This document shows, piece by piece, positions 36,027 through 44,852 of a DNA stretch of 64,000 nt; the first letter of the stretch is position 1, and every line of letters starts with the position of its first letter. The stretch is taken from positions 2,480,001 to 2,544,000 of the forward strand of contig NC_019962.1 in NCBI RefSeq assembly GCF_000230735.2, read 5' to 3'. This DNA comes from Natrinema pellirubrum DSM 15624. Its GTDB lineage: Archaea; Halobacteriota; Halobacteria; Halobacteriales; Natrialbaceae. The notes under the pieces were generated by a model. That model did not search any database. It was given only the letters and a program-made list of their open reading frames with translations, and was not told the DNA's origin. A program made the translations under genes and the position numbers.

Positions 36027-36214
36027 TCGCGGGCGAAACGGGCGGTTTTCCTGTTTTTACCGGCGCGGAGCGTTAGCTCTCGAGCGACTCGTCTCGCGGG
36101 CCGTTCGAAGACCGGCGTCGTTTCGCGACGCGGCTGCCGTCGCCTCTCGAAACAAGCGTCCGACTGACGGACGATTCTACCCGCCGAAATCGGACCGCAG
36201 AACGATCGAACCGA

Positions 36215-37339
36215 TCACTCCAGGCGCGTTGCCCGCTCGATCTTAGCGTCCGTCAGCGTCGACTCCGCAAGCGTCACCGACCGTCCGGACTCGCTCGAGC
36301 GATAGATCGCGTCGATGACCCGCTGGACGGTCAGGGCCTCCTCGACCGTGTTCGACTCCGGCGTCGTCCCGGCGGCGACGGCCTCGAGGAACTGCTCGTC
36401 CTGTTCGGCGTAGCCGGTCATCGCGGTGTCGCCGGTCATCTCCACGTCGGTGTAGTGGTCGGAGCCGGCGGTACCGGACTCGAAGATCCGCAGGTTCGTG
36501 TCGCCGATGTCGAACTGGGCTCCCGCCGCCGTGCCGCGGACTTTGAAGTCCATGCTCTCCTCGCGGTTGGTCGCCCACGCGGCCTCGAGCGAGATGGTTC
36601 GCCCGTCGTCGGTCCGGATGAAGGCGCTGACGGAGTCGTCGACCTCGTAGGTCTCGGCCTCGGCGTCCCAGTTGTCGCCGAAGCCCTCGGGGTCGGCGTA
36701 CTCCTCGCTGGTCCCGAACGTGGTCCGGGTGACGCCGCTGACCTCGGCGATCTCGGGGAAATCGAGCGCGTAGAGCGCCAGATCGAGCGCGTGAACGCCG
36801 ATATCGAGGAGGGCACCGCCGCCGGCGAGTTCGGAATCGGTAAACCACGAGCCGGGACCGGGGACGCCACGCCGGCGGACGTAGTCGGCCTCGACGTGGG
36901 TCAGATCGCCGAACCGGCCGCGGGCGTGTTGTTCGTCGAACATGGCCATCGATGCGGCGTGGCGGTTGTGAAAGCCGACCATACAGATCCCGTCCGCGCG
37001 GGCTGCCGTCTCGGCGATCCGTTCCGCGCTCTCGAGGGTGTGTGCGAGCGGTTTCTCGACGAGGACGTCGCAGCTGGCCTCGAGGGCCGAGACGGCGATG
37101 GGTTCGTGAAACCGGTTGGGCGTCGTCACGATGACGGCGTCGACCGCGTCGTCCTCGAGGAGGTCGTCGTGGGTCTCGTAGGTCCGCGCGCCGAACTCCT
37201 CGGCGAAGCGGTCGCGCTGCTCGGGGACGAGGTCCGCGCCGGCGACGACCTCAGCACCGAGGTCGCGGACGCTGCGCGCGTGGAGGGTCCCCATCCCGCC
37301 GAGACCGACGACGCCAACCCCGATTCCGCCGCCGATCAT
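36215..37339 (-). CDS. Gfo/Idh/MocA family oxidoreductase
   Basis: 374 residues. The Rossmann motif GVGVVGLGGMGTLHAR opens it; VEKPLAHTLESAERI carries the E-K-P signature with the catalytic lysine, and GALLDIGVHALDLALYAL the conserved D-x-G-x-H segment. It is an NAD(P)-dependent sugar or polyol dehydrogenase; the substrate is unknown. It faces a ThuA-like gene across a 277-base AT-rich spacer. Such pairs are typical of disaccharide/glycoside 3-keto sugar pathways, so joint regulation is plausible. Confidence 0.92.
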   Translation of the reverse strand: MIGGGIGVGVVGLGGMGTLHARSVRDLGAEVVAGADLVPEQRDRFAEEFGARTYETHDDLLEDDAVDAVIVTTPNRFHEPIAVSALEASCDVLVEKPLAHTLESAERIAETAARADGICMVGFHNRHAASMAMFDEQHARGRFGDLTHVEADYVRRRGVPGPGSWFTDSELAGGGALLDIGVHALDLALYALDFPEIAEVSGVTRTTFGTSEEYADPEGFGDNWDAEAETYEVDDSVSAFIRTDDGRTISLEAAWATNREESMDFKVRGTAAGAQFDIGDTNLRIFESGTAGSDHYTDVEMTGDTAMTGYAEQDEQFLEAVAAGTTPESNTVEEALTVQRVIDAIYRSSESGRSVTLAESTLTDAKIERATRLE

Positions 37340-37616
37340 CGTCCGACCCCCGATCCCGTCGCATCGCCGAACGGCTCGCAGTGAGAAAGGTGCCGTTTCG
37401 ATGTCGCTTGTGTTCGATCCCGTTCCATAGGCAGAAGCGGTCGGCGACCAAAATAAGGGTTATGACCGATTAATGCGTGTGGACGTTTTGCACTTCGAGT
37501 TTTACTATACTATTTTTGCGTGAATTTCCCCATTCGGTGAATAAATAATATCTTTCGGATGACCAGTCAGCGCACTGACCGAGCGTGCTAAGGACTCGAG
37601 CCCTGACCGCCCGGTC

Positions 37617-38312
37617 ATGGTCGCAGTCACCGTCTGGAACGAGTACCGCCACGAACGGGAGGACAGCGACGCCGCGGCGGTCTACCCCGACGGCATCCAC
37701 GAGACGATCGCCGAGGCCCTCGCCGTCGACCACGATGTCCGGACCGCGACGCTCGACGACCCCGACCACGGGCTCACCGCGGACGTCCTCGAGACGACGG
37801 ACGTCCTCCTGTGGTGGGGCCACGAGGCCCACGATGAAGTCGCGGACGGCGTCGCCGAGCGGGTCCGGGACCAGGTCCTCGAGGGGATGGGGTTCGTTCC
37901 GCTGCACTCGGCTCACTACTCGAAGCCGTTCACACGGCTCATGGGAACTTCGTGTAGCTTACAGTACCGGGAGGACGGCGAGACGGAGCGGCTCTGGGTC
38001 GTCGATCCCGGCCACCCGATCGCCGACGGCCTCGCGGAATCGATCGCCCTCCCCGAGACGGAGATGTACGGCGAGCCGTTCGACGTCCCCGAACCCGACC
38101 GGCTGGTGTTCGTCAGCTGGTTCGCCGGCGGGGAGGTGTTTCGCAGCGGCTGCTGTTACCGGCGCGGGAGCGGGCGGATCTTCTACTTCCGACCGGGCCA
38201 CGAGACGTATCCGATCTACGAGAACGAGGCGGTTCAGCGCGTCCTACGCAACGCCGTCGCATGGGCGGCCCCGACCGAAGGCTCGCCGCGGACGTTCGGG
38301 GAGCGCGAGTAG
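37617..38312 (+). CDS. ThuA-like (trehalose utilisation) protein
   Basis: 231 residues of the class I glutamine amidotransferase-like ThuA fold. [20 protein letters not shown], the [16 protein letters not shown] strand-turn, [18 protein letters not shown] and the [20 protein letters not shown] ending are characteristic. ThuA proteins act on 3-keto sugars in trehalose or sucrose use in rhizobia. The divergent Gfo/Idh/MocA dehydrogenase supports a role in sugar metabolism here. Confidence 0.9.
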   Translation: MVAVTVWNEYRHEREDSDAAAVYPDGIHETIAEALAVDHDVRTATLDDPDHGLTADVLETTDVLLWWGHEAHDEVADGVAERVRDQVLEGMGFVPLHSAHYSKPFTRLMGTSCSLQYREDGETERLWVVDPGHPIADGLAESIALPETEMYGEPFDVPEPDRLVFVSWFAGGEVFRSGCCYRRGSGRIFYFRPGHETYPIYENEAVQRVLRNAVAWAAPTEGSPRTFGERE

Positions 38313-38317
38313 GCCTG

Positions 38318-39610
38318 TCAGCCGCTTCGCTGCGTATCGACCAGTTCGACGACGACCTCGAGATCGACGCCGACCGCCGCCTCCAGCCGGTCGCGGACGT
38401 CGTCGGCGAAATCGCCCGGGAACTGCTCGCCAGGCGGTCGTTCGACGAGAACGGTGATGACGGGCCGATCGCCGGTGTAGACGTCGATGAGTTCGTAGTC
38501 GACGTCGCTCTCCCGGAAAGTCAGTCCGGCTTCGCTAGCCCACTCCTCGTCGCTCATCGCCTCGAGTTCGGTCTTCGCATCGTGTTCGACCGCGGCAGTA
38601 CGGTACGTCCCGTACGTGACGCCGCCGAGGACGACGGAGAGAACGACGATCGCCACGAGGAGGACGACGATTCGGGAGCGAAGACGACCGTAGACGCGCT
38701 CGATGTTCGCGGCCCGGTTCGGTCGGTAGCCGGACGCCCACAGCAGCAACAGCGCCGTGAGGTTGATCGAGAGCATGTTCACGAGAACGAGCGTTCCGGC
38801 GGTGACGACGACTTCCGGGTTCCCCCAGGCGATTCCGAGCCCCGCAGTGGCGGCGGGAGGAACGAGCGCGACGGCGATCGCAACGCCGACGAGGACCGAT
38901 CCGACGTTCCGAGTGAGGCTGACGACGGCGGCCACGCCCGAGCCCAGCGCGAGAAACAACGCGAGGACATCCGGCGTGATCCGCTCGTGGATCTGGGGCA
39001 CCGTCGTAATGTCGAGCCCCGGCGGAAGCAACACCGTCCCCCTGAGCGCCCACCCGATCAGCGCCGCCGTCGCGATCGCGACGACCAGCCCGGCCCCCTG
39101 CAGGACGACGCCGCGCGTCGCGAGCGACTCGTCGTCGACGATCACGCCGACGCTCGCCGCGAGTGCGGGCCCCATCAGCGGGGCGACGACCATTGCGCCG
39201 ATGATCGTCGCCGCCGAGTCCAGCAACAGTCCCGCCGTCGCGATCGCCGTACTCACGACGAGCAGGCTGAAGTACGTCGACGCCGCGGGCGCGAGGTCGG
39301 CCGCTCGTGCCCGGAGTTCTTCCCGGGAGATCCGCGTCCCGGAAGCCGACCCGGAGACGGCGTCGGTTCGACTCGAGACGATCGCCTCGGCCGCCGTGAC
39401 GACCGTGTACGACCGTTCGTCGAGGCCCGCGTCTCGGAGATCGGACAGCAGTGGTTCGACACCTGACGGCGAAAGCGGAATCGAGACGACGGCCTCGAAC
39501 TCGCCGCGGTCCGTATCCCGGGAGACGCTGTAATCGACACCGGCTTCGTCCGCCGTCTCGAGGACGAGGTCCAGCTCGCCTCGGGGGACGAATACCTGTA
39601 CGAGACGCAT
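38318..39610 (-). CDS. DUF389 (TIGR00341) membrane protein
   Basis: 430 residues. A 90-residue ferredoxin-like cytoplasmic domain (MRLVQVFVPRGELDLVLETA) is followed by about six membrane helices with the family's conserved segments IIGAMVVAPLMGPALAASVG and VGVAIAVALVPPAATAGLGI, then a cytoplasmic or external C-terminal domain of about 90 residues. Widespread in archaea and cyanobacteria; transport function suspected but unknown. It converges with the ThuA gene, only five bases apart. Confidence 0.92.
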   Translation of the reverse strand: MRLVQVFVPRGELDLVLETADEAGVDYSVSRDTDRGEFEAVVSIPLSPSGVEPLLSDLRDAGLDERSYTVVTAAEAIVSSRTDAVSGSASGTRISREELRARAADLAPAASTYFSLLVVSTAIATAGLLLDSAATIIGAMVVAPLMGPALAASVGVIVDDESLATRGVVLQGAGLVVAIATAALIGWALRGTVLLPPGLDITTVPQIHERITPDVLALFLALGSGVAAVVSLTRNVGSVLVGVAIAVALVPPAATAGLGIAWGNPEVVVTAGTLVLVNMLSINLTALLLLWASGYRPNRAANIERVYGRLRSRIVVLLVAIVVLSVVLGGVTYGTYRTAAVEHDAKTELEAMSDEEWASEAGLTFRESDVDYELIDVYTGDRPVITVLVERPPGEQFPGDFADDVRDRLEAAVGVDLEVVVELVDTQRSG

Positions 39611-39715
39611 ACGGACAGTACGTCAAAGAGTGGTATAGGCTGTCGTCATGCGGCGACGACTGTCGACCGTGTTGACGGTTCGATCCGAGCTACGGATAGC
39701 GCAGGTCGAGGCGGC

Positions 39716-40567
39716 TCACAACTCCTGGCGACCCTCGTCAGTGACGACGCTCTCGAGCAGGTCCACCGGAGTGGCATCGTAGGCGGGGTTCTCGACGGCG
39801 AACCCGTCGGCTGGTTCGGCCATTACCTCGCTGCCGGGCCGGTGTTCGTTCTCGAAAACGAACCCCTCGGCGACGATCTTCGAGGACGCCCCGAGGACGG
39901 TAACCGGCACGTCGAGCCGGTCGGCCGTCGACGCGATCGGGAAGGTCCCGACCCGGTTATACAGCGTCTCGTCGACGATACAGTCCATGCCGACGACGAC
40001 CCGGTCACACTCCTCGAGGTAGATCCCGTGTGCGCCGTCGGTGATCAGCGTCGCGTCGACGCCGTCCATGGCGGCCAGTTCCCGTGCGGTCTTGCGGCCG
40101 AGATACCGGGGCCGGGCCTCGGTGACGTACACCTCGACGGTCTTGCCCGCGTCGGTCGCTTGCTCGAGGGCCGCCTGGACCGTCGAGGAGTAGTCGTGGA
40201 CCAAAAGCGTCGTGCCGTCTTCGAGGACGTCGACGGCGTTTTCGGCGGCCAGTTGCTTGCCGGACTCGATCCGCGAGACGACCGCGTCGATCCGCTCGCT
40301 GGTGAGGCGCTGGGCCGCCGCGACGTCGTCCGGGTCGGCGTCGGTCACGGCGTCGACGACGTCCCGAACGGCGTTTTGCAGGGAGGCGTGGGAGGGGTTT
40401 GCCCCCCGCAGCACGGAGCCGTTGCGCTCGAGGGCGCGGACGTACTCCTCGACGGTGGCGAATTCGCGCTCGGTCAACTCTGCTAGGGCCTGGGCGGCAC
40501 GGACCGCAACCACCGAGGAACTGTGGGTCTGCATCTCCCGGATCTCCTCGGCCGTCTCGTCGATCAT
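39716..40567 (-). CDS. eIF2B-related protein, probable ribose-1,5-bisphosphate isomerase
   Basis: 283 residues of the eIF2B alpha/beta/delta - MtnA - R15P isomerase superfamily. HDYSSTVQAALEQA, VTEARPRYLGRKTARELA, ITDGAHGIYLEECDRVVVG and the GMDCIVDETLYNRVGTFPIA segment (with catalytic Asp) are typical. In archaea such enzymes convert ribose-1,5-bisphosphate to ribulose-1,5-bisphosphate in nucleoside breakdown. In haloarchaea several paralogues exist, so the exact one cannot be fixed. Start ATG 40567 gives the usual MIDETAEEIREMQTHSS. Confidence 0.82.
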   Translation of the reverse strand: MIDETAEEIREMQTHSSSVVAVRAAQALAELTEREFATVEEYVRALERNGSVLRGANPSHASLQNAVRDVVDAVTDADPDDVAAAQRLTSERIDAVVSRIESGKQLAAENAVDVLEDGTTLLVHDYSSTVQAALEQATDAGKTVEVYVTEARPRYLGRKTARELAAMDGVDATLITDGAHGIYLEECDRVVVGMDCIVDETLYNRVGTFPIASTADRLDVPVTVLGASSKIVAEGFVFENEHRPGSEVMAEPADGFAVENPAYDATPVDLLESVVTDEGRQEL

Positions 40568-40634
40568 ACCTACACGGTTTTCCGTGAGCGGCAAAGGTGT
40601 TCCGGGTACTCTCAGATGGATGCTCGCCCTGCCG

Positions 40635-40958
40635 TCACTCGGTCTCGTCGAACTCGAACTGCTTCCGCAGCTCGGCTTCGATCCGATCGACGAGTGTCTC
40701 GAGGACGGTGTCGAACTGCTCGTGTTCGGAAACCGAACCCACTCGCTCCCGCGGGTTCTCGGGGAGTTCGACGCGGAATTTACCGTCTCCCTGGTAGAAC
40801 GGTTCGCTCTCGCTCAACACCTGTCGATCGATCGCTTTGAGGATCGTCGAATCGTACCGGCCGTGGAGCTGTTGGTAGGCCTCTGAGTAGGCCGTCTCGA
40901 GTTCCTCGAAGTAGTAGACGTACTTTTCCTCGAACTTCTCGGTGTCGAACTCGGTCAT
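40635..40958 (-). CDS. Conserved haloarchaeal protein (DUF5783-like)
   Basis: 107 residues, acidic, helical: MTEFDTEKFEEKYVYYFEEL, YDSTILKAIDRQVLSESEPF, YQGDGKFRVELPENPRERVG. I believe it is the haloarchaeal family DUF5783, from recollection. No catalytic residues stand out. It is 67 bases upstream of the isomerase gene on the same strand and may share its transcript. Confidence 0.75.
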   Translation of the reverse strand: MTEFDTEKFEEKYVYYFEELETAYSEAYQQLHGRYDSTILKAIDRQVLSESEPFYQGDGKFRVELPENPRERVGSVSEHEQFDTVLETLVDRIEAELRKQFEFDETE

Positions 40959-41051
40959 AGCAGAACATCAGAGCGCGAGCGGGGAAACCGTTCGGAACCG
41001 ACATCGGCCACCGGCGAACGGTATAGGTTGCCGCAGCCCCTAGCCCGCCCC

Positions 41052-41375
41052 ATGACCGTCACCGTCCGCTACACCTGTCCCCACTGTAACGCCATGGTCA
41101 GCCTCGAGCGGCCGCCGGATCTGGCCGACCGGTCGGTCACCAAAGTCCGCCAGCCGGGCTGGGAGTACGCGAGCCCGGACGATCCCGACCGCGAATCGGC
41201 CGACGGGATCGAATTCGTCTGTGGCGAGGACGGCCCCGTCACCGACCTCGAGGGCGAGCCGGTCGAGGGCTGTGGCCGCCCGTTCTACCTCAATTTCGTC
41301 CGCTACGAGCAGGGGGTCGAACTCGAGCCCGAGCCGCCGACCTACGGTGGGCCGCGGTTCGATTTCAACGCGTAG
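41052..41375 (+). CDS. Zinc-ribbon haloarchaeal protein
   Basis: 107 residues. YTCPHCNAMVSLERPPD gives one C-x-x-C pair and FVCGEDGPVTDLEGEPVEGC a second loose pair, consistent with a zinc ribbon split by a long insert. The rest is acidic with no known motif. T-rich stretches downstream (41440-41465) could end its transcript. Confidence 0.75.
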   Translation: MTVTVRYTCPHCNAMVSLERPPDLADRSVTKVRQPGWEYASPDDPDRESADGIEFVCGEDGPVTDLEGEPVEGCGRPFYLNFVRYEQGVELEPEPPTYGGPRFDFNA

Positions 41376-41466
41376 AACCGCTGATGTCCGTGGCAGTTGG
41401 AGTGCAAGCGATGCACCCGCGAGCGACCAGCGGGAGCGAGCGGCCTTTTTGGTCCAGATTTTTGCA

Positions 41467-41513
41467 GTGGTTCGAGTGAGCGACGCGATCGAGAACCACC
41501 TGTAAAAAGGTGG
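41467..41513 (+). promoter_or_regulatory. Two overlapping, mutually exclusive hairpins before the Mrp gene
   Basis: GTGGTTC (41467-41473) pairs with GAACCAC (41493-41499), while CCACCT (41496-41501) pairs with AGGTGG (41508-41513). The two helices share bases 41496-41499, so only one can form. This could be an RNA switch, or overlapping operator dyads around a TGTAAAAAGG stretch about 45 bases before ATG 41553. Confidence 0.35.
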
Positions 41514-41552
41514 GAACACAACCCTTTTCGACGCCCGGCAGTAGGTACTGAC

Positions 41553-42629
41553 ATGGACGAAGCCGCCGTTCGCGACCGCCTCCGGACGGTCGAGGATCCG
41601 GAACTCGGCGACGATATCGTGTCGCTTGGACTGGTTAACGACATCACGGTCGACGGCGACGAGGTCGCGATCGATCTCGCACTCGGCGCTCCCTACTCCC
41701 CGAGCGAGAGCGACATCGCCGCCGAGGTACGCGAGACCCTGACCGCCGAGGACCTCGAGCCGGACCTGACCGCCAGCGTCCCGGACCGTGACGACCTCAC
41801 GAGCGAGGACCAGGTGCTGCCGAACGTCAAAAACGTCATCGCCGTCGCCTCCGGGAAAGGTGGCGTCGGCAAGTCGACCGTCGCGGTCAACCTCGCGGCC
41901 GGACTCTCGCAACTCGGCGCTCGAGTTGGCCTCTTCGACGCCGACGTCTACGGACCGAACGTGCCGCGGATGGTCGACGCCGACGAGCCGCCGATGGCCA
42001 CCGAGGACGAGACGCTGGTCCCGCCCGAGAAGTACGGCGTGAAGCTGATGAGCATGGCATTCCTGACCGGCGAGGACGACCCCGTCATCTGGCGCGGCCC
42101 GATGGTCCACAAGGTCATCACCCAACTCACGGAAGACGTCGAGTGGGGTCATCTGGACTACCTCGTCGTCGACCTCCCGCCGGGGACCGGCGACACCCAA
42201 CTGACGATGCTCCAGACCATGCCCGTCACCGGCGCGGTCATCGTCACGACGCCCCAGGACGTCGCACTGGACGACGCCCGCAAGGGCCTCGAGATGTTCG
42301 CCAAACACGACACCGTCGTGTTGGGGATCGCCGAGAACATGTCGACGTTCGCTTGTCCCGATTGTGGCGGCGAACACGACATCTTCGGCTCCGGCGGCGG
42401 CGAGGACTTCGCTGAGGAACACGAACTGCCGTTCCTCGGTTCGATCCCGCTCGATCCGGCCGTCCGCGAGGGCGGCGACGGCGGCAAGCCGACGGTGCTG
42501 AAAGACGACGACACGACCAGCGACGCCCTCCGAACGATCACCGAGAACGTCGCCAACAACACCGGGATCGTCCACCGACAGGCCATCTCCCAGAGCCGGC
42601 GCAACGAGGCCGCCTCCCCCGACCGATGA
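41553..42629 (+). CDS. Mrp/NBP35 family Fe-S carrier ATPase
   Basis: 358 residues. An N-terminal MIP18/DUF59 domain (about 1-85; RLRTVEDPELGDDIVSLGLV) leads into a deviant Walker A P-loop ASGKGGVGKST, then DADVYGPNVPRM and DYLVVDLPPGTGD. A CPDCGGEHDIFGSGGG pair of cysteines supplies the Fe-S site. These dimeric ATPases carry Fe-S clusters to apoproteins. The next small gene overlaps its stop by four bases. Confidence 0.95.
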   Translation: MDEAAVRDRLRTVEDPELGDDIVSLGLVNDITVDGDEVAIDLALGAPYSPSESDIAAEVRETLTAEDLEPDLTASVPDRDDLTSEDQVLPNVKNVIAVASGKGGVGKSTVAVNLAAGLSQLGARVGLFDADVYGPNVPRMVDADEPPMATEDETLVPPEKYGVKLMSMAFLTGEDDPVIWRGPMVHKVITQLTEDVEWGHLDYLVVDLPPGTGDTQLTMLQTMPVTGAVIVTTPQDVALDDARKGLEMFAKHDTVVLGIAENMSTFACPDCGGEHDIFGSGGGEDFAEEHELPFLGSIPLDPAVREGGDGGKPTVLKDDDTTSDALRTITENVANNTGIVHRQAISQSRRNEAASPDR

Positions 42630-42874
42630 CCGACGGCAGTGAGGCGGACGACGCCGGGGCTGACGAGTTCGAGCCCGATCCCGAACGCGTAGACCGGTTG
42701 CGGGAGATCGCCGACGACGTCCGCGGCGAGACCAGCGAGAGCAAACAGCTCGCGAACATCCTCTACCGGACCAGCGACCTCTACGACGAGGACGAAGAGA
42801 CCTCGCCCGAGGAGATCGTCCGCAACGTCAAGTTCATTCTCGAGGTCAACGACCGCGGCGGCCTCGGCCGCTGA
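42626..42874 (+). CDS. Small acidic protein coupled to Mrp
   Basis: 82 residues, very acidic, mostly helical (DPERVDRLREIADDVRGETS, QLANILYRTSDLYDEDEETS). It starts inside the Mrp stop (ATGA), so translation is coupled and a role beside Mrp is likely. I recognise no named family. Confidence 0.75.
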   Translation: MTDGSEADDAGADEFEPDPERVDRLREIADDVRGETSESKQLANILYRTSDLYDEDEETSPEEIVRNVKFILEVNDRGGLGR

Positions 42875-42942
42875 GCGGACAGCGGCGATCGCGGCCGGTC
42901 GCTCGGCGCGGCGCTTTTGTCGATCCGCCTCGAGAAGCCACT

Positions 42943-43584
42943 GTGGACGCGAATCAACGGTCTCGATCGAACCCCTACGGCATGGACGATGACTGCCGGA
43001 ACTGTCCGGCGCTCTGTGAGACGCGCGAGCGGGTCGTCCACGGCTACGGCGACGTGGCCGCGGACTTCCTGTTCGTCGGCGAGCGGCCGACCACACGGGC
43101 CGACGAGGTCGGCGTCCCCTTCGCCGGCGCGGGCGGGAGCGCCGGCGACGGTGGGCTCCGACGGATGCTCGAGCGACTCGGCCTCTGTGCCGTCGACTCG
43201 CCGGCCGACGCGCCCGCCCTCGAGAACGTCTACGTGACGCATCTCACGCGCTGTCGCGACCCCGACCGCCGACCGACCGACGCGGAGATCGACACCTGCG
43301 AGCCGTATCTCAGCGCGGAGATCCGGATGATAAACCCCGAGATCCTGATTCCGGTCGGCGAGCGCACGCTCTCGGAACTCGGCCGCGAGTACACCACGAC
43401 GCCCGCGGCGGACCTCGGGTTCCCGGACGATCACGCGCGGCGCATCCGGGGCCGCGGCTTCGAACTCGTCCCGATGATCGACCCGCGCGAGCAGACCGCC
43501 GAGCAGACACAGGACTGGCTCGAGGCGTTCGTCGAGCTGATGGCGTCGGACTATCGGCAGACGAAGGGGCGACAGGAACGGTAA
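42943..43584 (+). CDS. Uracil-DNA glycosylase-like Fe-S protein
   Basis: 213 residues. Cysteines CRNC (18, 21) and C-(14)-C in CRDPDRRPTDAEIDTC reproduce the [4Fe-4S] arrangement of family 4/5 uracil-DNA glycosylases; NPEILIPVGERTLSEL and a later hydrophobic strand fit too. However, the usual GEAPG-x-x-ED loop is replaced by GERPTTRADEVG, so base specificity may differ. GTG 42943 is chosen because a CTTTTGT element lies about 28 bases before it and the extension (MDANQRSRSNPYG) resembles relatives; ATG 42982 is the alternative. Confidence 0.8.
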   Translation: MDANQRSRSNPYGMDDDCRNCPALCETRERVVHGYGDVAADFLFVGERPTTRADEVGVPFAGAGGSAGDGGLRRMLERLGLCAVDSPADAPALENVYVTHLTRCRDPDRRPTDAEIDTCEPYLSAEIRMINPEILIPVGERTLSELGREYTTTPAADLGFPDDHARRIRGRGFELVPMIDPREQTAEQTQDWLEAFVELMASDYRQTKGRQER

Positions 43585-43607
43585 GGACCAGCGGCGCTCG
43601 AGCGGCG

Positions 43608-43826
43608 CTACCAGTAGGGGTTCTCGCGCCAGCGGCCCGAGCCGATGCCGGAGGCGATCAGCGCGCCGACGGCGACGACGGCGACGGCGAGGACGCCCAT
43701 CGACGGCGCGAAGTACTCGCCGGGCGAGTCGATCAGATAGCCGGTTCCGAACCCGTACAGACCGAAGACCGCCAGCGCGGCGATGACGGCCGTCGCGACC
43801 AGTCCAGCGATCGAACGTTCGTCCAT
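43608..43826 (-). CDS. Small two-helix membrane protein
   Basis: 72 residues from ATG 43826. Helices at about 6-26 (GLVATAVIAALAVFGLYGFG) and 40-60 (MGVLAVAVVAVGALIASGIG), ending RWRENPYW. No known family, but composition and a following convergent gene fit a real haloarchaeal membrane protein. Confidence 0.65.
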   Translation of the reverse strand: MDERSIAGLVATAVIAALAVFGLYGFGTGYLIDSPGEYFAPSMGVLAVAVVAVGALIASGIGSGRWRENPYW

Positions 43827-43930
43827 ACCGACTCGCACGCACTCCCCCACTATAATTCGTGGTCTTTCGACGCCGGTACCCACCCTCGGGAAGCGCCGCG
43901 TTCAAGGACCGCGCCCGCGGAGTACCGGCC

Positions 43931-44671
43931 ATGATCGTCGTCGTTCCGGTCGACCCGCCGCGGGACGGGCTCGTCCTGTCCGCGCTCGCCGACCAGTCGC
44001 CACTGACCGACTCCGAGGCCACGGCCCTCTACGAAGCCGCCGTCGCCGACGTCTGCCGGGCCGTCGCCTCGAGCGGGGGCGACCTCCTAGTCAACTACCG
44101 CGACGCCGAGACCCTGCCCGAGACCCACGCCGACGGCGATCCGGAGGCCGAGGTCCGGACGCTGGTCATCGAGGCCCTCGGCGAGGACGCCGAGGCCCGG
44201 TTCGAGCGACAGGTCGGCTCGAGCCGCTCGGCTCGCGTCGGCAACACGGTCACCCACCTGCTCGAGCAGGAGGGAGCCCAGAGCGTCGGCGTCCTCGAGC
44301 CGACGGCACCGCTGGTCAACCGGACGGAAATCGACGGCGCGGCGATGTCGCTGCGCCGGGACGACGTCGTCCTGGGCCCTTCGACCGGCGGCAGCGTCTA
44401 CTTCGCGGGCTTTTCCGAGCCGATCGACTTCACCGACGCCGACGCCACGCCCGCACTGTCGACGCTCGCCCGACGGGGGGCCGACGCCGGTCTCGGCGTC
44501 GGGTTCGCACCGATGCTGCCGACGATCCGGACGCCGGCCGGACTCCGTGAGACCATCGCCGGCCTCGAGGCACGACGCGCGGCCGGGCGGTCCGGTGCCG
44601 AGGCGACTGCGGCGCTCGTGGGCGAACTGGGGCTTCGGGTCGGCGAGGACGGGACGCTCGAGCGCGCGTAG
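43931..44671 (+). CDS. DUF2064-type nucleotidyl/glycosyltransferase-like protein
   Basis: 246 residues. MIVVVPVDPPRDGLVLSALA opens a nucleotide-sugar transferase fold; AMSLRRDDVVLGPSTGGSVY corresponds to the conserved D-x-V-x-GP-x-x-DGG-x-Y region of DUF2064, with Ser-Thr in place of the usual acidic residue. Substrate unknown. ATG 43931 is the first start in keeping with relatives. tRNA-Ser follows on the same strand 41 bases later. Confidence 0.8.
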   Translation: MIVVVPVDPPRDGLVLSALADQSPLTDSEATALYEAAVADVCRAVASSGGDLLVNYRDAETLPETHADGDPEAEVRTLVIEALGEDAEARFERQVGSSRSARVGNTVTHLLEQEGAQSVGVLEPTAPLVNRTEIDGAAMSLRRDDVVLGPSTGGSVYFAGFSEPIDFTDADATPALSTLARRGADAGLGVGFAPMLPTIRTPAGLRETIAGLEARRAAGRSGAEATAALVGELGLRVGEDGTLERA

Positions 44672-44712
44672 ACCGACAACCCTTTTTGAGCGTGTGCGGA
44701 AGCGATAGGTGA

Positions 44713-44796
44713 GGTGGGGTGGCAGAGCGGCCCAACGCGCCTGCCTTGAGAGCAGGTGGCTGTCAAGCCTCATGGGTTCAAATCCCATCCCCACCG
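44713..44796 (+). tRNA. tRNA-Ser(UGA)
   Basis: 84 bases, type II tRNA. Acceptor GGTGGGG (44713-44719) pairs with CCCCACC (44789-44795), discriminator G44796. Anticodon stem CCTGC/GCAGG encloses loop CTTGAGA with anticodon TGA (44747-44749). A long variable arm and the GGTTCAAATCC T-loop complete it. CCA is not encoded. Its 3' end is repeated downstream. Confidence 0.95.
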
Positions 44797-44808
44797 TCTT
44801 CTCACGAG
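44775..44808 (+). repeat. 34-bp direct repeat, copy 1 (tRNA-Ser 3' end)
   Basis: Runs from the T-loop (GGTTCAAATCCC) through the tRNA 3' end to CTCACGAG, and is identical to 44915-44948. This is what attachment sites of tRNA-integrating elements look like. Confidence 0.85.
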
Positions 44809-44852
44809 TACTATACGACGAGCGCAGCGAGGAGTATCGCGAGTGAGAAGAC
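44796..44852 (+). terminator. Stem-loop behind tRNA-Ser
   Basis: GTCTTCTCAC (44796-44805) pairs perfectly with GTGAGAAGAC (44843-44852), with further partial pairing inside. It may help terminate or process the tRNA transcript, or be a relic of the integration site. No T-run follows directly. Confidence 0.45.

Noticed and set aside
44796-44852. Stem-loop after tRNA-Ser as an IS end or MITE
   Set aside because: No flanking target duplication; the inverted arms are better explained as a post-tRNA hairpin or att remnant.
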